The position numbers and the translations under genes are program-made. This document shows, piece by piece, positions 23,575 through 32,200 of a DNA stretch of 64,000 nt (the stretch's first letter is position 1; each line of letters opens with the position of its first letter). The notes beneath the pieces were generated by a model that was given only the letters and a program-made list of their open reading frames with translations, had not been told where the DNA came from and ran no database searches. Source of the DNA: Roseateles puraquae (GTDB taxonomy: Bacteria > Pseudomonadota > Gammaproteobacteria > Burkholderiales > Burkholderiaceae_C); the NCBI RefSeq assembly GCF_002205845.1, contig NZ_NISI01000002.1, positions 434,001-498,000 on the forward strand, read 5' to 3'.

Positions 23575-26268
23575 TCAGCTCAAGGATCGCGTCACCAGCT
23601 TGAAGTCCGGGTCCTCCGGGAAAGGCTTCACCGTGAAGCCCAGGCCGCGCATGAGCTTGAGCATGTCGGCGTTGTTCGTCAGCACCAGGCCTTCGATGTC
23701 GGACAGGCCCTTCTCGCGCGCCGCATCGGTGATGCCTTCCATCAGCCGTGAGCCGAGGCCCTTGCCGCCGAAGTCGTCGGCCACCAGCAGGCTGAATTCG
23801 CAGCTGGTCTGGTCGGGGTTGGTGATGATGCGGCTGACCCCGACGATGCGCTCGCGCTCGTCAAAGCCGCCGTCGTCGCGCGCGGTGCGTTCGCAGTAGA
23901 CGGCCACGAGCGCCATCTCGCGGTCGTAGTCGATCAGCGTGAGGCGCGCGAGCAGGCCCGGCGGCAGTTCCTTGATGGCGCTGGCGAAGCGGAAGTAGCG
24001 GCTCTCGGGCTTCAAGCCGCGCACCAGGTCCTGCAGCATCTGCGCGTCATCGGGTCGCACCGGGCGCACGGTCACCTCGCCACCGCCCGCCAGCGGCCAG
24101 ACCTGCTCGAAGCGGGCCGGGTAGGGCAGGATGGCCAGGTGCGGGTAATCGAAGGCCCGCGCCATGCCGGTCTGCGGGCCGGGCTGCAGCACCACGCGGG
24201 CGTCCACCGCCACCGCGCCGGTCTCGTCGACGATCAGCGGGTTGATGTCCATCTCGCGCAGCTGCGGGAACTCGCACACCATTTCGCTGACCCGCAGCAG
24301 CACCCGCTCCAGGGCCTCCAGGTCGGCCGGCGCGCCGCCGCCGCGGCCTTCGGCCAGCGCCTCGGACACGCGTGCCCGCTCCACCAGGCGGCGCGCGAGG
24401 AACTGGTTGAGCGGCGGCAGCTCCATCGCCCGGTCGGCGATCAGCTCGATCATGGTGCCGCCCGCGCCGAAGACGATGGTGGGCCCGAAGGCCTCGTCCG
24501 TCACCAGCCCGACGCAGACCTCCTGGCCGCGGCGGCTGCGTGCCATCTTCTGCACCGTCACGCCGTTGATGCGGGCCTGGGGCTGCAGCCGCTTCACGCG
24601 GGCCACCATCTCGTTGTAGGTGTCACGCGCGGCCGCACCGCTCTGGATGTTCAGGGCCACGCCCTGCACGTCGCTCTTGTGAGCAATGTCGGGCGAATCG
24701 ATCTTGAGCGCCACCGGAAACCCGAGCTGCGTGGCCAGCATCATCGCCTCGTTGGCGCTGCGAGCCAGCACGGTCTGCGTGACCGGAATGTGGAAGGCCG
24801 CCAGCAGGGCCTTGCTCTCCATCTCGGTCATGGTGCGGCGGCGCTCGGCCAGCACACTCTCGATCAGCAGCCGCGCGGCCTCGACATCGGGCTGCGCGAG
24901 GCTGCTCATGGGGGGCGGCGTCTGCAGCAGCAGCTGCTGGTTGGCGTAGAAGGCGGCAATGTTGCCGAAGGCGCCCACCGCGGCCTCCGGGGTGCGGAAA
25001 TTGGCGATGGCGGCCTGGTTCAGCACGCGGCGCGCCTCCAGCACCGACGCGTCGCCCATCCAGCAGCCGAGCAGCGGCTTGGCGGTCACCGCCTTGGCAG
25101 CGACGACCGCCTGCGCCGTTTCCGTGGCGTCCGAGCCGATCTGCGGCGCATACACCGCGAGCAGCCCGTCCACGGCGGGGTCGGCCGCGGCAGCCTCGAT
25201 GGCGGCGCGGAAGTGCTCGGAGGTGGCCGCGGCCGACAGGTCGATCAGGTCGGCCAGCGAGGCCAGCGGCGGCAGCTTTTGCGCGAGTGCGCGCGCCACG
25301 TCGGGCGAGAGCTTGCCGAGTTGCAGGCCAATCTCGCTCACCCAGTCGGCGGCCAGTACGCCGGGCCCGCCGCCGTTGGTGATGATGGCCAGCCGCTTGC
25401 CCACCGGGCGGTAGCGCGCCGCGAGGCACTTCGCGGCCGAGAACAGCTCCACGAAGCTGCGCACCCGCACCGCGCCGGCACGCCGCAGGGCCGCGTCGAA
25501 CACGTCATCGCTGCCGACGATGGCGCGGCTGTGGGTGAGCGCGGCCTCGTTGCCGGCACTGCGCCGGCCGGCCTTGAGCACCACCACCGGCTTGGCATGC
25601 GCGGCCGAGCGCAGCGCGCTCATGAAGCGCCGCGGGTTGGAGATGCCTTCCAGGTAGACCACGATGCTCTGGGTGCGGGTGTCGGTGGCCAGGAAGTCGA
25701 GCACCTGGGCCAGGTCGACCGCGGCATTCGGGCCGAGGGACACCACCTGGCTGAAGCCGACATGGTTCTGCTGCGCCCAGTCGAGCATGGCCGAGGTCAG
25801 CGCGCCGGATTGCGAGACCAGCGCAAGCGAGCCTTCCGCCGCCAGCGGCCCGGCCGCGCTGGCGTTCAGGTTCAGGTGGGGGCGCTGGAAGCCCAGGCAG
25901 TTCGGCCCCAGCAGGTGCACGCCCTCGCGGCGGGCAATGCGCTTGAGCTGCGCGGCCTGCTCGGGCTCGATGCCGTCGCTGATGATCAGCGCCGAGCGGC
26001 AGGCGATGCGCCCGGCCACCTCCAGCGCCGCGGCGATCTCGTCGCTGGGCAGCGCGATCACCGCCAGGTCGGCACGCGAGCGGGCCAGCTCGCCCAGCGT
26101 GCCGGTGGTGTCGCCGTGCAGGAACTGCACCGGATGCGGCCCCGGTGACGCGGTGAGCGCCGCCCGCAGCACCCGCGCCTGGCGGGTCTGGCGCTCGGGC
26201 TCGTCGGGGCCGGCGAAGACCACGACCGAGCGCGGCATGAACAGGGGCGTGAGGAAATGGTTGTCCAT
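23575..26268 (-). CDS. NDP-forming acyl-CoA synthetase fused to GNAT acetyltransferase (Pat/Pka-like)
   Basis: 897 aa. Domains in order: CoA-binding Rossmann domain (about 8-130), succinyl-CoA-ligase-like flavodoxin domains (about 145-460; LVSQSGALTSAMLDWA, then LAIITNGGGPGVLAADW), ATP-grasp domain (about 480-700; ALKIDSPDIAHKSDVQGVAL, FGAGGTMIELI) and a C-terminal GNAT domain (about 720-890; SCEFSLLVADDFGGKGLGSR). This is the architecture of protein lysine acetyltransferases such as Pat/Pka that acylate Acs and other enzymes. The usual active His of the synthetase part is not obvious, as in Pat. A histone-deacetylase-family gene lies 11 bp upstream on the same strand. Start ATG 26268; the longer upstream frame runs through the deacetylase gene. 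Confidence 0.87.
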   Translation of the reverse strand: MDNHFLTPLFMPRSVVVFAGPDEPERQTRQARVLRAALTASPGPHPVQFLHGDTTGTLGELARSRADLAVIALPSDEIAAALEVAGRIACRSALIISDGIEPEQAAQLKRIARREGVHLLGPNCLGFQRPHLNLNASAAGPLAAEGSLALVSQSGALTSAMLDWAQQNHVGFSQVVSLGPNAAVDLAQVLDFLATDTRTQSIVVYLEGISNPRRFMSALRSAAHAKPVVVLKAGRRSAGNEAALTHSRAIVGSDDVFDAALRRAGAVRVRSFVELFSAAKCLAARYRPVGKRLAIITNGGGPGVLAADWVSEIGLQLGKLSPDVARALAQKLPPLASLADLIDLSAAATSEHFRAAIEAAAADPAVDGLLAVYAPQIGSDATETAQAVVAAKAVTAKPLLGCWMGDASVLEARRVLNQAAIANFRTPEAAVGAFGNIAAFYANQQLLLQTPPPMSSLAQPDVEAARLLIESVLAERRRTMTEMESKALLAAFHIPVTQTVLARSANEAMMLATQLGFPVALKIDSPDIAHKSDVQGVALNIQSGAAARDTYNEMVARVKRLQPQARINGVTVQKMARSRRGQEVCVGLVTDEAFGPTIVFGAGGTMIELIADRAMELPPLNQFLARRLVERARVSEALAEGRGGGAPADLEALERVLLRVSEMVCEFPQLREMDINPLIVDETGAVAVDARVVLQPGPQTGMARAFDYPHLAILPYPARFEQVWPLAGGGEVTVRPVRPDDAQMLQDLVRGLKPESRYFRFASAIKELPPGLLARLTLIDYDREMALVAVYCERTARDDGGFDERERIVGVSRIITNPDQTSCEFSLLVADDFGGKGLGSRLMEGITDAAREKGLSDIEGLVLTNNADMLKLMRGLGFTVKPFPEDPDFKLVTRSLS

Positions 26269-26279
26269 GGATGCAGACT

Positions 26280-27218
26280 CTAGTCGGCGCCGATCAGCAC
26301 CTGGATGTGGGCCGCCACACTGCGGGCCAGGGGATTGAGCACGTAGCCGCCTTCCAGGCAGGAAATCACGCGGCCGCGGCAGTGCCGGTTGGCCACGTCC
26401 ATCAGCTGGCGCGTGACCCAGGCGTAGTCGCCGTCCACGAGGCCGAGGTTGGCCATGTCGTCCTCCCGGTGGGCGTCGAAACCGGCACTGACGTAGATGA
26501 GTTGCGGGCGAAAGGCGTCCAGGGCCGGCAGCCAGTGCTGGGTGACGGCGGCGCGGAAGGCCTCGCTGCCCGAGCGCGGCGGCAGGCCGACGTTGACCAT
26601 GTTCGGCGCGTCCTTCAGCGACCGGGCGTCCGGCCCGTTGAACGGGTAGAGCCCCGTCTCGAAGATGCTGCACATCAGCACGCGCTCATCACCCGCGAGG
26701 ATGTCCTCGCTGCCGTTGCCGTGATGCACGTCGAAGTCGACCAGCGCCACCCGCGTGAGCCCATGCACGTCCAGCGCGTGCCGGATGCCGACCGCCACGT
26801 TGTTGAAGAAGCAAAAGCCCATGGCCGCATCCCGCTCGGCATGGTGGCCTGGCGGGCGCACCGCGCAGAAGGCCGAGGGCGCCTCGCCGCGCAGCACCAG
26901 GTCGGTGGCCAGCACGGCGGCCCCGGCGGCGCGCAGGGCTGCCGGCAGCGTGAAGCGGTTCATGCGGGTGTCGGGGTCGACCTGGGCATAGCCCGCGACG
27001 GGTGCGGCCGCACGCATCCGCTGCACATGCAGGGCGCTGTGCGCGCGCTGCAGTTGCGCGTCGGTGACCAGCGGCGCGTCGTGCGGCACCATGTAGTCGA
27101 GCAGGCCGCTGATCAGCAGCCGGTCGGCAATGGCCGCCAGCCGCTCGGGGCATTCGGGGTGGTCTGGGCCCATCTCGTGGCGGGCGCAGTCGGGGTGGGT
27201 GATGTAGACGGGCAGCAT
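26280..27218 (-). CDS. histone deacetylase family protein (AcuC/HdaH-like)
   Basis: 312-aa Zn-dependent amidohydrolase. Active-site signatures are present: RPPGHHAERDAAMGFCFFNN (tandem His), VDFDVHHGNG (Asp and His zinc ligands), SAGFDAHRED (Asp ligand) and EGGY near the C-terminus. Bacterial members deacetylate lysines of metabolic enzymes, polyamines or acetoin-related targets. It is the first gene of a two-gene unit with the acyl-CoA synthetase/GNAT fusion, which suggests a writer/eraser pair for reversible protein acylation. The link is inferred from adjacency only. Confidence 0.9.
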   Translation of the reverse strand: MLPVYITHPDCARHEMGPDHPECPERLAAIADRLLISGLLDYMVPHDAPLVTDAQLQRAHSALHVQRMRAAAPVAGYAQVDPDTRMNRFTLPAALRAAGAAVLATDLVLRGEAPSAFCAVRPPGHHAERDAAMGFCFFNNVAVGIRHALDVHGLTRVALVDFDVHHGNGSEDILAGDERVLMCSIFETGLYPFNGPDARSLKDAPNMVNVGLPPRSGSEAFRAAVTQHWLPALDAFRPQLIYVSAGFDAHREDDMANLGLVDGDYAWVTRQLMDVANRHCRGRVISCLEGGYVLNPLARSVAAHIQVLIGAD

Positions 27219-27436
27219 GGTCTTTTGTCTCCGTCAGCCCATGCTAGGCCGGGCGCTGTGCTTGGCCTTGATGCAGAGCAATCGATTGGAATCGCGGCGA
27301 GGCAAGATTGGCCCCCGCTTGAGTCTCGACATCATTTCTGTTGGCGTGTGAAACTCGTCGCACAGGGATGCAACGGGCGGCTATCGGGCGCAGAGACGCC
27401 GTTGGCGCCAGGCCCGCAGGGGCCTCGGAGACACGA

Positions 27437-28441
27437 GTGCCGACCAGGGACAAGCTGCTGGAGGTCATCGCCATCCAGACCGAAGTGGCCCGCCAGGGGC
27501 TGGATCTCGGCGGCGTCATGAGCCTCGTCGTGCATCGGACGCTGGCGCTGGTGGACGCCGATGGCGCCGCGGTGGAACTGGCCGAGGGCGACGACATGGT
27601 CTACCGCGCTGCAGCCGGCATGGCCGGTGGCTGCCTCGGCCTGCGGCTGCAGCGCCAGGCGAGCCTGTCAGGCCTGTGCGTGGCGCAGGGTCAGGCGCTG
27701 TACTGCGACGACGCTGAGTTGGACCCGCGTACCGACCGCGCGGCCTGCATCCGTGTGGGGCTGCGCTCGATGGTGGTGGTGCCCTTGCGCCACCAGGGCG
27801 AGACGGTGGGCGTGCTCAAGGCCATGTCGGCGCGCACTGGGCATTTCGACAAGCGGCACGTCGCGCTGCTGACGCTGCTGTCCGAGCTGGTGGCCGCGTC
27901 CATGTATTTCGCCACCCGCTACGCCCCGGGCGAGCTCTTCCACAAGGCCACGCACGATGGCCTGACCGACCTGCCCAATCGTTCGCTCTTCCTTGACCGG
28001 CTGCGCTCCTCGCTGGCCCAGGGGGCGCGTGATCGCCAGGCCTTCGCGGTCGTCATCCTGGACATGGACGGTCTGAAGCGCATCAACGACACGCACGGCC
28101 ATCGCGTCGGCGATGCGGTGCTCACGGAGTTCGCGCGCCGGCTGGCGGCGGGCGTGCGCCAGTCCGACACCGCCGCGCGCCTGGGCGGTGACGAGTTCGC
28201 CCTGCTGCTGCGGCCCCTGGCCGTCGATGGCGGGCTGCAGGCCATGATCGACCGCCTGGCCGACCAGCTCAACGGCAGCTTCGAGTTCGAGGGGCGCGCG
28301 CTGCAGATCGGCGCCAGCCTTGGCGCCGCGAGCTTCCCGGACGACGGCCGCGACCTCGACGCCTTGCTCGAACTTGCCGACCAGCGCATGTACCTGCACA
28401 AGCGCGATTGCCGGCGCGCCATGGCCCAGGTCTTCGCCTGA
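27437..28441 (+). CDS. GAF-GGDEF diguanylate cyclase
   Basis: 334 aa from GTG 27437. GAF domain at about 15-165 (RTLALVDADGAAVELAEGDD, LRSMVVVPLRHQGETVGVLK) and GGDEF domain at about 170-330 with LTDLPNRSLFLDRL, the intact RLGGDEFALLL active site and an RxxD inhibitory site (RQSD) five residues before it. It should make cyclic di-GMP and be feedback inhibited. The GTG was chosen because GGAG lies 6 bp ahead; a TTG at 27341 and ATG at 27368 would add about 32 or 23 residues without family support. The 218 bp between it and the divergent deacetylase gene show no clear operator. Confidence 0.85.
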   Translation: MPTRDKLLEVIAIQTEVARQGLDLGGVMSLVVHRTLALVDADGAAVELAEGDDMVYRAAAGMAGGCLGLRLQRQASLSGLCVAQGQALYCDDAELDPRTDRAACIRVGLRSMVVVPLRHQGETVGVLKAMSARTGHFDKRHVALLTLLSELVAASMYFATRYAPGELFHKATHDGLTDLPNRSLFLDRLRSSLAQGARDRQAFAVVILDMDGLKRINDTHGHRVGDAVLTEFARRLAAGVRQSDTAARLGGDEFALLLRPLAVDGGLQAMIDRLADQLNGSFEFEGRALQIGASLGAASFPDDGRDLDALLELADQRMYLHKRDCRRAMAQVFA

Positions 28442-28506
28442 GCGGGCGGGGGGGCGGCGGCGGTGGCAAGATCAGCGCATTGCGCCGCCCTTTTTCCGGA
28501 GTCTTC

Positions 28507-29184
28507 ATGCGCCGTCGCCACCTCGTCCTCGCCAGTGTGCCCGCCCTCCTGCTGCGCCCGGCCTGGGCCCTGAGCCTGAGCGAGGGCGATGCCAATGCCG
28601 GCATCCGCACGGCACTGGAGCGCGGCGCCAATGCCGCGGTGGCGCTGCTGGGGCGGCCCGACGGCTTCCTCGGCAACCCCCTCGTCAAGATCGAGCTGCC
28701 GGGCTATCTGAAAGACGCCGCCAAGCTTTTGAAAGCCACCGGTCAGGGCCGGAAGCTGGATGAGCTCGTCGTCGCGATGAACCGTGCCGCGGAGGCCGCC
28801 GTGCCGGCTGCCAAGCCCCTGCTCGTCAAGGCGGTGAAGGACATGAGCGTCGAGGATGGCCTGAAGATCCTCAAGGGCGGCGACGACTCGGTGACCCAGT
28901 TCTTTGCCGGCAAGACCCGCGAGCCCCTGGGCCAGCAGTTTCTGCCCATCGTCACCCAGGCGACCGAGAAGGTCTCGCTGGCTGACAAGTACAACGCCGT
29001 CGCCAAGAAGGCCGGCGGCTTCGGCCTCGTCAAGGGCGACGAGGCCAACATCCAGCAGTACGTGACGGCGCGGGCGCTGGACGGCCTCTACCGCATCATC
29101 GGCGAGGAGGAAAAGAAGATCCGCCAGGACCCCGTCGGCACCGGCAGTGCCATCCTGAAGAAGGTGTTCGGCGGGTTGGGCTGA
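28507..29184 (+). CDS. DUF4197 domain-containing exported protein
   Basis: 225 aa with an Arg-rich signal peptide (MRRRHLVLASVPALLLRPAWA) and a helical DUF4197 domain over the rest (SLSEGDANAGIRTALERGA, NPLVKIELPGYLKDAAKLLK, ALDGLYRIIGEEEKKIR). Periplasmic location is likely. Function of the family is unknown. It stands between a GGDEF gene and proQ with its own start 66 bp after the cyclase stop; 'RRRHLVLA' is not a proper Tat motif. Confidence 0.85.
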   Translation: MRRRHLVLASVPALLLRPAWALSLSEGDANAGIRTALERGANAAVALLGRPDGFLGNPLVKIELPGYLKDAAKLLKATGQGRKLDELVVAMNRAAEAAVPAAKPLLVKAVKDMSVEDGLKILKGGDDSVTQFFAGKTREPLGQQFLPIVTQATEKVSLADKYNAVAKKAGGFGLVKGDEANIQQYVTARALDGLYRIIGEEEKKIRQDPVGTGSAILKKVFGGLG

Positions 29185-29215
29185 GGCTTCTCGTTCCGTC
29201 TCACCGCGCTTTCCC

Positions 29216-29251
29216 GCCGGGTTCGCCCGCTTCGCTGCCCGCGGCTTTTTT
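29216..29251 (+). terminator. possible weak terminator after the DUF4197 gene
   Basis: GCCGGG (29216-29221) can partly pair with CCCGCGGC just before a run of six T (29246-29251). The stem is imperfect, so this is only a tentative intrinsic terminator; the T run in such GC-rich DNA is the main argument. Confidence 0.3.
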
Positions 29252-29328
29252 GGGGATCGCCAGCCGGGCGGCCTGATCGCCGACAATCCCGGCCCTTGCC
29301 TGTTTGCTGCCGCCTCGGCGGCTTTGCG

Positions 29329-30309
29329 ATGAATTCCGATCTTCCCGATCCCGTCACCCCGGCCGAAGCGCCCGCCGCCGCCGCGCCCGTGCTCGCTGCC
29401 GAGCCTGTGTCTGAGCCGGTGCCCGAGCCCGCGGTCGTGCCCGAAACGGCACCGTCGACTGTGGCCGAGGCGCCGCCCGCCGCTGCGCCGGCTGCCCCGC
29501 TCGCGGACGCCAGCGCCGGGCTGAAGGCGCTGTTCCCGGCCCTGTTCACCGGCAAGCCCAAGCCCGTCAAGCTGCGCATCCAGGCCGACATCCAGGAACG
29601 CGCGCCGGGCAAGTTCAGCAAGGCGCAGCTCAGTGCCTTCCTGCGCCGCTACACCGGCAGCACCGGCTACCTGATCGCGCTGACCCAGGCCAAGACCCGC
29701 TTCGACCTCGACGGCCAGCCCGCAGGCGAGATCAGCGAGGAGCACCTGACCGCCGCCCGCGAAGAGCTGGCGCGCCGCCGCGGCCTGAAGCAGGAGCGCG
29801 AGCAGGCCGACCAGGAGAAGCACCGCCTGGAGGCCCAGCAGCGCCGCAACCGCGCCCAGCTGCTGTGGGACTTCGAGCACACCACGCTCACCGAGGCCAA
29901 CTTCTGCGTGCTCAAGGGCACGACGCCCGAGGAACTGCCAGGCCTGCTGGAGATCGCCCGCAAGGAGCGCGCCGAGGCGCCGCCGGCACCGCCGCGCGAG
30001 GCGCGCCGTGAGGGGCGTCGCGAAGAGCGCCGCCCCGGTGGCCGCCCGGAGGGGCGTGGTCCCCGTGGTGCCGAGCAGCGTCCGGATGGCCGCCGCGACC
30101 AGCCGCGCGGTGATCGCCCGCCCCGTGGCGATCGCCCCGCGCGGGGTGAAGGCGGCCGCTCGTCGCAGCCGGGCCGCAAGCCCGCGCCGCAGCAGGTCGA
30201 GCAGCCCGCGCCGTCGCAGATGGCTCAGGCGCTGCAGGCCGCAAAGGTCGTCAAGGCCGCCGAGCCGGCGGCTGAACAGCCGCCGCAGCGGGATCCGGCG
30301 GCCGAGTAA
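29329..30309 (+). CDS. ProQ/FinO-domain RNA-binding protein with long low-complexity tails
   Basis: 326 aa. The N-terminal 60 residues are Ala/Pro/Glu-rich; the ProQ/FinO RNA chaperone domain follows (about 62-185; LKALFPALFTGKPKPVKLRI, FLRRYTGSTGYLIAL, RFDLDGQPAGEIS). A charged coiled segment (about 150-190) and an Arg/Gly/Pro-rich tail (about 225-300) with repeated RGDRP-like pieces come next. ProQ binds structured 3' ends of sRNAs and mRNAs. The RG-rich tail is longer than in E. coli ProQ (232 aa) and probably adds non-specific RNA binding or drives condensation. The start ATG 29329 avoids a poorly supported upstream start at 29296. Confidence 0.85.
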   Translation: MNSDLPDPVTPAEAPAAAAPVLAAEPVSEPVPEPAVVPETAPSTVAEAPPAAAPAAPLADASAGLKALFPALFTGKPKPVKLRIQADIQERAPGKFSKAQLSAFLRRYTGSTGYLIALTQAKTRFDLDGQPAGEISEEHLTAAREELARRRGLKQEREQADQEKHRLEAQQRRNRAQLLWDFEHTTLTEANFCVLKGTTPEELPGLLEIARKERAEAPPAPPREARREGRREERRPGGRPEGRGPRGAEQRPDGRRDQPRGDRPPRGDRPARGEGGRSSQPGRKPAPQQVEQPAPSQMAQALQAAKVVKAAEPAAEQPPQRDPAAE

Positions 30310-30312
30310 GCC

Positions 30313-30356
30313 GGCCGATCAATCCGGCCGATCCATCAGGCCGATCCATCAGGCCG
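30313..30356. repeat. 13-bp tandem repeat between proQ-like and aminopeptidase genes
   Basis: Three consecutive units of GGCCGATCMATCM (30313-30325, 30326-30338, 30339-30351) plus the partial unit GGCCG. The last two full units are identical. The stop codon of the convergent aminopeptidase gene (30349-30351) lies inside the third unit, so repeat expansion or contraction would shift only the intergenic gap. Confidence 0.75.
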
Positions 30357-31728
30357 AGTAGCGCTGCTCCAGATAGCTGAGCAGCGTGCGGATCGTCTGC
30401 GCCTCGCCGCCCACCGGGCGGCCGGCGCGCGGCGCGTCGTTCCAGGCGAACAGGTCGACATGCAGCCAGTCCTGCTCGCGCGGCAGGAAGTCTTCCAGGA
30501 ACAGGGCCGCGTTGATCGCGCCGGCCAGCGGGCTCTTGCCGGTGTTCACGATGTCGCCGATCGTGCTCTCGATGCCGGCGTGATACGGCGCCCACAGCGG
30601 CATGTGCCACAGCGGGTCGTCCAGCTTCAGGCCCAGGTCCACCAGGTCGCGGGCGGTGTCCATGTGCTTGGCGAACAGCGCCGGCAGCTGGGCGCCCAGG
30701 GCGACGCGCGCCGCGCCGGTCAGCGTGGCCAGGTCGATGACGAGGTCAGGCTTGGACTCCGCGGCGTAGGCCAGCGCGTCGCACAGGATGACCCGACCCT
30801 CGGCGTCGGTGTTGCCGATCTCGATGTGCAGGCCCTTGCGGGTCTTGATGATGTCGCCGGGCCGGTAGGCGTTGCCCGAGATCGAGTTCTCCACCGCCGG
30901 GATGAGCAGTTGCAGCCGCACCGGCAGCTTGAACGCCATGATCAGCGTGGCCAGGCCCAGCGCGTTGGCGGCGCCGCCCATGTCCTTCTTCATCTGGCGC
31001 ATGCCTTCGCCCGGCTTGATGTTCAGGCCGCCGCTGTCAAAGCACACGCCCTTGCCGACCAGCGCCAGCTTCGGGTGCTTGGGGTTGCCCCAGTTCACCT
31101 CGATCAGCCGAGGTGAGCGCGTGCTCGCGCGGCCCACGGCGTGGATGCTGGGGAAATTTTTCTTCAGCAGCGCGTCGCCGACGATCTCGGTAAAGCTCGC
31201 GCCGTACTGCTTGGCCAGCGCCTTGGCCGCGGCGGCGAGCTCGGCCGGGCCCATGTGCTCGGCGGGCGTGTTGACCAGGTCGCGCGTGGCGGCGATGGCG
31301 GCGGCCAGCGCCAGGCCGCGCTCGGCATCGGCGCCGGTCTTCAGCGCGAGGGTGGCCGGAGCGCGCTTGGCGGGCTTGTAGAGATCAAAACGGTAGCCAC
31401 CCAGCTCCCAGGACATGGCCGCGGCTTCCGGCAGCAGGGGCAGGCCGGCGGCGTCCAGCTTGTAGAGCCCTTCGGGCAGCGCCAGCGGCAGGTGGCTCAG
31501 CGCGAAAGGATGGGCGGCATGGGCCACGCCGGCAAACACCTGGGCGAGGGTGCCATCGGCGCCGGGCACCAGGGCGTGGGTGTCGGCGGCGCCGACAAAG
31601 CCCACGGTGGCCAGCCAGGCGCGGGTGGCGTCGGGCAGGCTGCTCGCCAGGGCCTGGAAGGCGGCGCGGTCGACCACGGTGATCGGCGTGGCCTTGGCCG
31701 GGAGGGTTTTCTTGAGTTGGACGGTCAT
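30349..31728 (-). CDS. M17 leucyl aminopeptidase family protein
   Basis: 459-aa cytosolic metallo-aminopeptidase. The C-terminal catalytic domain contains GKGVCFDSGGLNIKPGEGMR, KKDMGGAANALG and the family signature NTDAEGRVIL, carrying the Lys, Asp and Glu that bind two metal ions and the active-site Arg. The N-terminal domain (about 1-140) is diverged from classical PepA, as in the PepB-like/M17 subgroup. Start ATG 31728. It is convergent with proQ; its last codons lie in a tandem repeat. Confidence 0.9.
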   Translation of the reverse strand: MTVQLKKTLPAKATPITVVDRAAFQALASSLPDATRAWLATVGFVGAADTHALVPGADGTLAQVFAGVAHAAHPFALSHLPLALPEGLYKLDAAGLPLLPEAAAMSWELGGYRFDLYKPAKRAPATLALKTGADAERGLALAAAIAATRDLVNTPAEHMGPAELAAAAKALAKQYGASFTEIVGDALLKKNFPSIHAVGRASTRSPRLIEVNWGNPKHPKLALVGKGVCFDSGGLNIKPGEGMRQMKKDMGGAANALGLATLIMAFKLPVRLQLLIPAVENSISGNAYRPGDIIKTRKGLHIEIGNTDAEGRVILCDALAYAAESKPDLVIDLATLTGAARVALGAQLPALFAKHMDTARDLVDLGLKLDDPLWHMPLWAPYHAGIESTIGDIVNTGKSPLAGAINAALFLEDFLPREQDWLHVDLFAWNDAPRAGRPVGGEAQTIRTLLSYLEQRYSA

Positions 31729-31875
31729 CGCGGGTCCTGAGATCGGAAAGCCGGCATTGTCATGAATGCGGGCGGGCAAAGAAATGTGATCCGGCTTGTC
31801 AACCGGCCCCGAATGTGCCGCGTTGTGCCTCCCAATCGCGCCGGTTTCCGGGCCGCGAGACAGGCAAGACAAGCC

Positions 31876-32061
31876 ATGATGAAGATCCAGCCCCGCAACG
31901 AATCGCAACACCGCCGCCTTCCCGTCCCCGACATGGGCCTGGCCTGGAGCGCCGCGGAATCCGTCGACAAGGGTCGCAAGCACGAGGCCTTCGACACCGG
32001 TTTCTACAGCGGCGAACGCCGCGGCCTGGCCCGCGCGATGCGCCTGGACCGCAAGCGCTGA
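31876..32061 (+). CDS. small hypothetical basic protein
   Basis: 61 residues (60 from the second ATG), rich in Arg/Lys, with HRRLPVPDMGLAWSAAESVD and an RRGLARAMRLDRKR tail. No domain was recognised. Support is modest: an acceptable purine-rich stretch upstream (aggcaagac), codon use like its neighbours, and a strong intrinsic terminator 40 bp after the stop, which suggests a transcribed unit ends there. It could also be a non-coding leader-type transcript. An in-frame extension upstream to 31762 has no extra support. Confidence 0.5.
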   Translation: MMKIQPRNESQHRRLPVPDMGLAWSAAESVDKGRKHEAFDTGFYSGERRGLARAMRLDRKR

Positions 32062-32100
32062 AGCCCGCTGACCCGACTGCAACGGGTCATTTCAAGATGT

Positions 32101-32141
32101 AAGCCCGCCATCCGGCCCCCCCGGATTGCGGGCTTCGTTTT
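32101..32141 (+). terminator. intrinsic terminator
   Basis: AAGCCCGC (32101-32108) pairs with GCGGGCTT (32128-32135), with an inner ATCCGG/CCGGAT stem, followed by CGTTTT. It ends the transcript of the small gene upstream and insulates the membrane-protein gene starting at 32201. Confidence 0.85.
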
Positions 32142-32200
32142 GGGCGGATCGGGAAATCCTGCCGATTCCGGCCCCCCGGCTGGCTTCAGAATTCGAGCCC

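Noticed and set aside
24047..24277. Short minus-strand frame within the acyl-CoA synthetase/GNAT gene
   Set aside because: Out-of-frame overlap with a strong domain match in the main frame.
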